Shown piece by piece: positions 5,152-6,390 of a stretch of DNA of 6,390 nucleotides (positions within the stretch are counted from its first letter, which is position 1; each line of letters begins with the position of its first letter). The stretch spans positions 1 to 6,390 of the forward strand of contig CAZRPU010000090.1 in NCBI GenBank assembly GCA_964602055.1. Reading direction: 5' to 3'. A program made the translations under genes and the position numbers. This DNA is from JACPLA01 sp964602055. Its GTDB lineage: Bacteria; Bacteroidota; Ignavibacteria; UBA10030. Below the pieces are notes generated by a model. That model had not been told where the DNA came from. It was given only the letters and a program-made list of their open reading frames with translations, and searched no databases.

Positions 5152-5165
5152 TTCCGGTACCGGAA
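5152..5165 (+). repeat. Perfect 14-bp palindrome over the gltX ribosome-binding region
   Basis: TTCCGGTACCGGAA reads the same on both strands. As RNA it can fold as a five-pair stem (TTCCG/CGGAA) with a GTAC loop. The only SD-like bases of gltX, GGAA at 5162-5165, lie in its 3' arm, three bases before the ATG. Confidence 0.7.
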
Positions 5166-5168
5166 CTC

Positions 5169-6390
5169 ATGCCCATCCCAGTCCGCGTTCGCTTTGCTCC
5201 CAGTCCAACGGGGTTTCTCCACGTCGGAGGCCTTCGCACCGCGCTCTACAACTACCTTTTTGCCAGACGGAATCACGGCGTTCTTGTTCTTCGCATCGAA
5301 GATACGGATCAGTCTCGACGCGTCGAAGGCGCAGTAGAAAACCTCCTCGAAACTCTGCGATGGGCGGGGATCGATCACGATGAAGGGCCGGTGAAGGGGG
5401 GAACCTTTGGTCCGTACGTCCAGTCACAGCGACTGTCTGTCTATCGAGATCATGCGGAGCGCCTTGTTCGCGAAGGGAAGGCATATTATTGTTTTTGCAC
5501 TCCCCAAAGGCTCGAGGAAGTGCGTCAGCGCCAGAGTGCGATGAAACTCTCTCCCTCGTATGATCGGCACTGCAGGGAGCTTCTCCCTTCGGATTCTGAA
5601 AAACGAAAAACCGCAGGCGAAGCGCATGTCATCCGCATGAAGGTTCCCCTGAGCGGGGAATTGACGTTTGAAGACATGATCCGCGGAAAAGTCACCATTG
5701 CTCATAGCGTTCTCGATGACCAGGTGATCGTCAAGTCCGACGGATTCCCAACTTATCATTTGGCGGTCGTCACCGATGACCATCTGATGCAGATCAGCCA
5801 TGTCATTCGGGGAGAAGAATGGCTTCCCAGTACTCCCAAACACATCATTCTGTACCGCAATTTTGGCTGGGAAATCCCTCAATACGCCCATCTTCCCCTT
5901 CTTCTCAATCCGGACAAATCAAAACTGAGCAAGCGTCAGGGAGACGTTGCCGTTGAAGAATACAGATCCAAGGGCTATCTCCCGGAGGCCATTGTTAACT
6001 TTGTGGCGTTCCTCGGATGGAACCCCGGCGATGAGCGCGAGCTGTTTTCCCTACAAGAACTCATTGGAGAATTCTCCCTTGATCGGGTTGGCAAATCGGG
6101 AGCTGTTTTCAATATCGAAAAATTGAACTGGCTCAATGCACAGCATTTGAAAAAAAAGGGCGATGCGGAAGTGCTCTCAATGCTGAAAGAATTTCTGAGT
6201 ATGCGGCATAGTGCATCTTCAACGGAGCTGAGTGACGCGTATCTTCTCAAAGTCGTAAGTGCCATGAGGGAGAGGGTCACCTTCGTCAGCGATTTTGCCG
6301 AGAAGAGTCCGTATTTCTTTTCTCCCCCGGAAACCTATGATTCTTCCGTTGCGAAAAAGCGCTGGAAGAAAGAAACCCCTGAAGCGCTGC
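5169..6390 (+). CDS. gltX: Glutamyl-tRNA synthetase, N-terminal 407 residues (3' end outside window)
   Basis: This class I synthetase charges tRNA(Glu) with glutamate in the cytoplasm; in organisms using GatCAB it may also misacylate tRNA(Gln). The frame stays open from ATG 5169 to the window edge with no frameshift. The start gives the usual VRVRFAPSPTG terminus. Visible are the HIGH-type motif in its HVGG form (18-21), the glutamate-site stretch LRIEDTD (41-47), a zinc-type C108-x-C110...Y131-x3-C135 arrangement as in E. coli GluRS, DGFPTYHLAVVTDD (191-204), HVIRGEEWL (211-219), the KMSKS-type KLSKR (252-256) and FLGWNPGD (281-288). Residues beyond about 320 begin the anticodon-binding helical part; bacterial GluRS is usually 460-510 residues, so roughly 60-100 are missing. 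No Shine-Dalgarno of normal strength precedes it; the region is occupied by a palindrome. Confidence 0.97.
   Translation, partial: MPIPVRVRFAPSPTGFLHVGGLRTALYNYLFARRNHGVLVLRIEDTDQSRRVEGAVENLLETLRWAGIDHDEGPVKGGTFGPYVQSQRLSVYRDHAERLVREGKAYYCFCTPQRLEEVRQRQSAMKLSPSYDRHCRELLPSDSEKRKTAGEAHVIRMKVPLSGELTFEDMIRGKVTIAHSVLDDQVIVKSDGFPTYHLAVVTDDHLMQISHVIRGEEWLPSTPKHIILYRNFGWEIPQYAHLPLLLNPDKSKLSKRQGDVAVEEYRSKGYLPEAIVNFVAFLGWNPGDERELFSLQELIGEFSLDRVGKSGAVFNIEKLNWLNAQHLKKKGDAEVLSMLKEFLSMRHSASSTELSDAYLLKVVSAMRERVTFVSDFAEKSPYFFSPPETYDSSVAKKRWKKETPEAL

Noticed and set aside
5045..5168. T-box riboswitch controlling gltX
   Set aside because: The leader is only about 124 bases and shows no specifier-loop/antiterminator architecture or T-box sequence.
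4846..5337. 163-codon + strand frame spanning the FmdB-family gene, the leader and the start of gltX
   Set aside because: It overlaps two convincing genes in another frame and reads through the terminator and palindrome; the product is not recognisable.
5049..5378. Minus-strand 109-codon frame over the gltX leader and start
   Set aside because: It is antisense to the GluRS N-terminus and intergenic signals, with no independent support.
5169..5484. Suspected frameshift in gltX, because several other frames are open here
   Set aside because: Manual translation from 5169 is continuous through all GluRS motifs to the window end; the gene merely lacks its stop codon within the window.
1..6390. 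CRISPR arrays, tandem repeats, insertion sequences, toxin-antitoxin or defence genes
   Set aside because: I scanned for regular direct repeats, terminal inverted repeats and known protein motifs and saw none.

Overview
The window is a 6.4 kb stretch of chromosomal DNA with five protein genes and two tRNA genes, all on the + strand. The likely source is a member of the Bacteroidota/Chlorobiota/Ignavibacteriota group. Three observations point there: a TonB-dependent receptor barrel of the kind common in that group; several intergenic elements that fit the Bacteroidota housekeeping promoter (TTTG, about 20 bases, TAnnTTTG); and bacterial-type GluRS and FmdB-family proteins. Clear Shine-Dalgarno sequences precede three genes. 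This argues mildly for a deep branch such as Ignavibacteria or Chlorobi over class Bacteroidia, where such sequences are usually weak. The lineage call is inference.

Layout. Bases 1-1644 hold the C-terminal 547 residues of a TonB-dependent outer-membrane receptor, closed by a strong intrinsic terminator. A promoter then leads into tRNA-Ser(UGA) at 1830-1912. Next is a 212-residue lipoprotein (1993-2631) with a SnoaL/ester-cyclase-like domain and a lysine-rich, histone-H1-like tail, also followed by a terminator. A 529-residue octaheme cytochrome c of the hydroxylamine oxidoreductase (HAO) family occupies 2870-4459. After a long hairpin and a near-perfect Bacteroidota-type promoter comes tRNA-Ser(GCU) at 4627-4718. 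Then come a small FmdB-type zinc-ribbon protein (4817-5044) and the first 407 residues of glutamyl-tRNA synthetase (5169 to the window end). The gltX leader is crowded: promoter, terminator-like hairpin and a perfect 14-bp palindrome over the ribosome-binding region lie within about 85 bases.

How the parts relate. Most genes look like separate transcription units divided by terminators, not one operon. The two tRNAs, gltX and the FmdB-family gene are housekeeping or small conserved genes. The HAO-like gene is the main metabolic item. It would act outside the cytoplasmic membrane on hydroxylamine, nitrite or NO, but none of its usual partners (HaoB, cytochrome c554, NapC/NrfH-type quinol dehydrogenase) lies nearby. 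Its direction of catalysis therefore cannot be told from this window. I see no CRISPR array, transposase, integrase, toxin-antitoxin pair or defence system. The items most worth following are the solitary HAO, the lipoprotein with the cationic tail, and the gltX leader.
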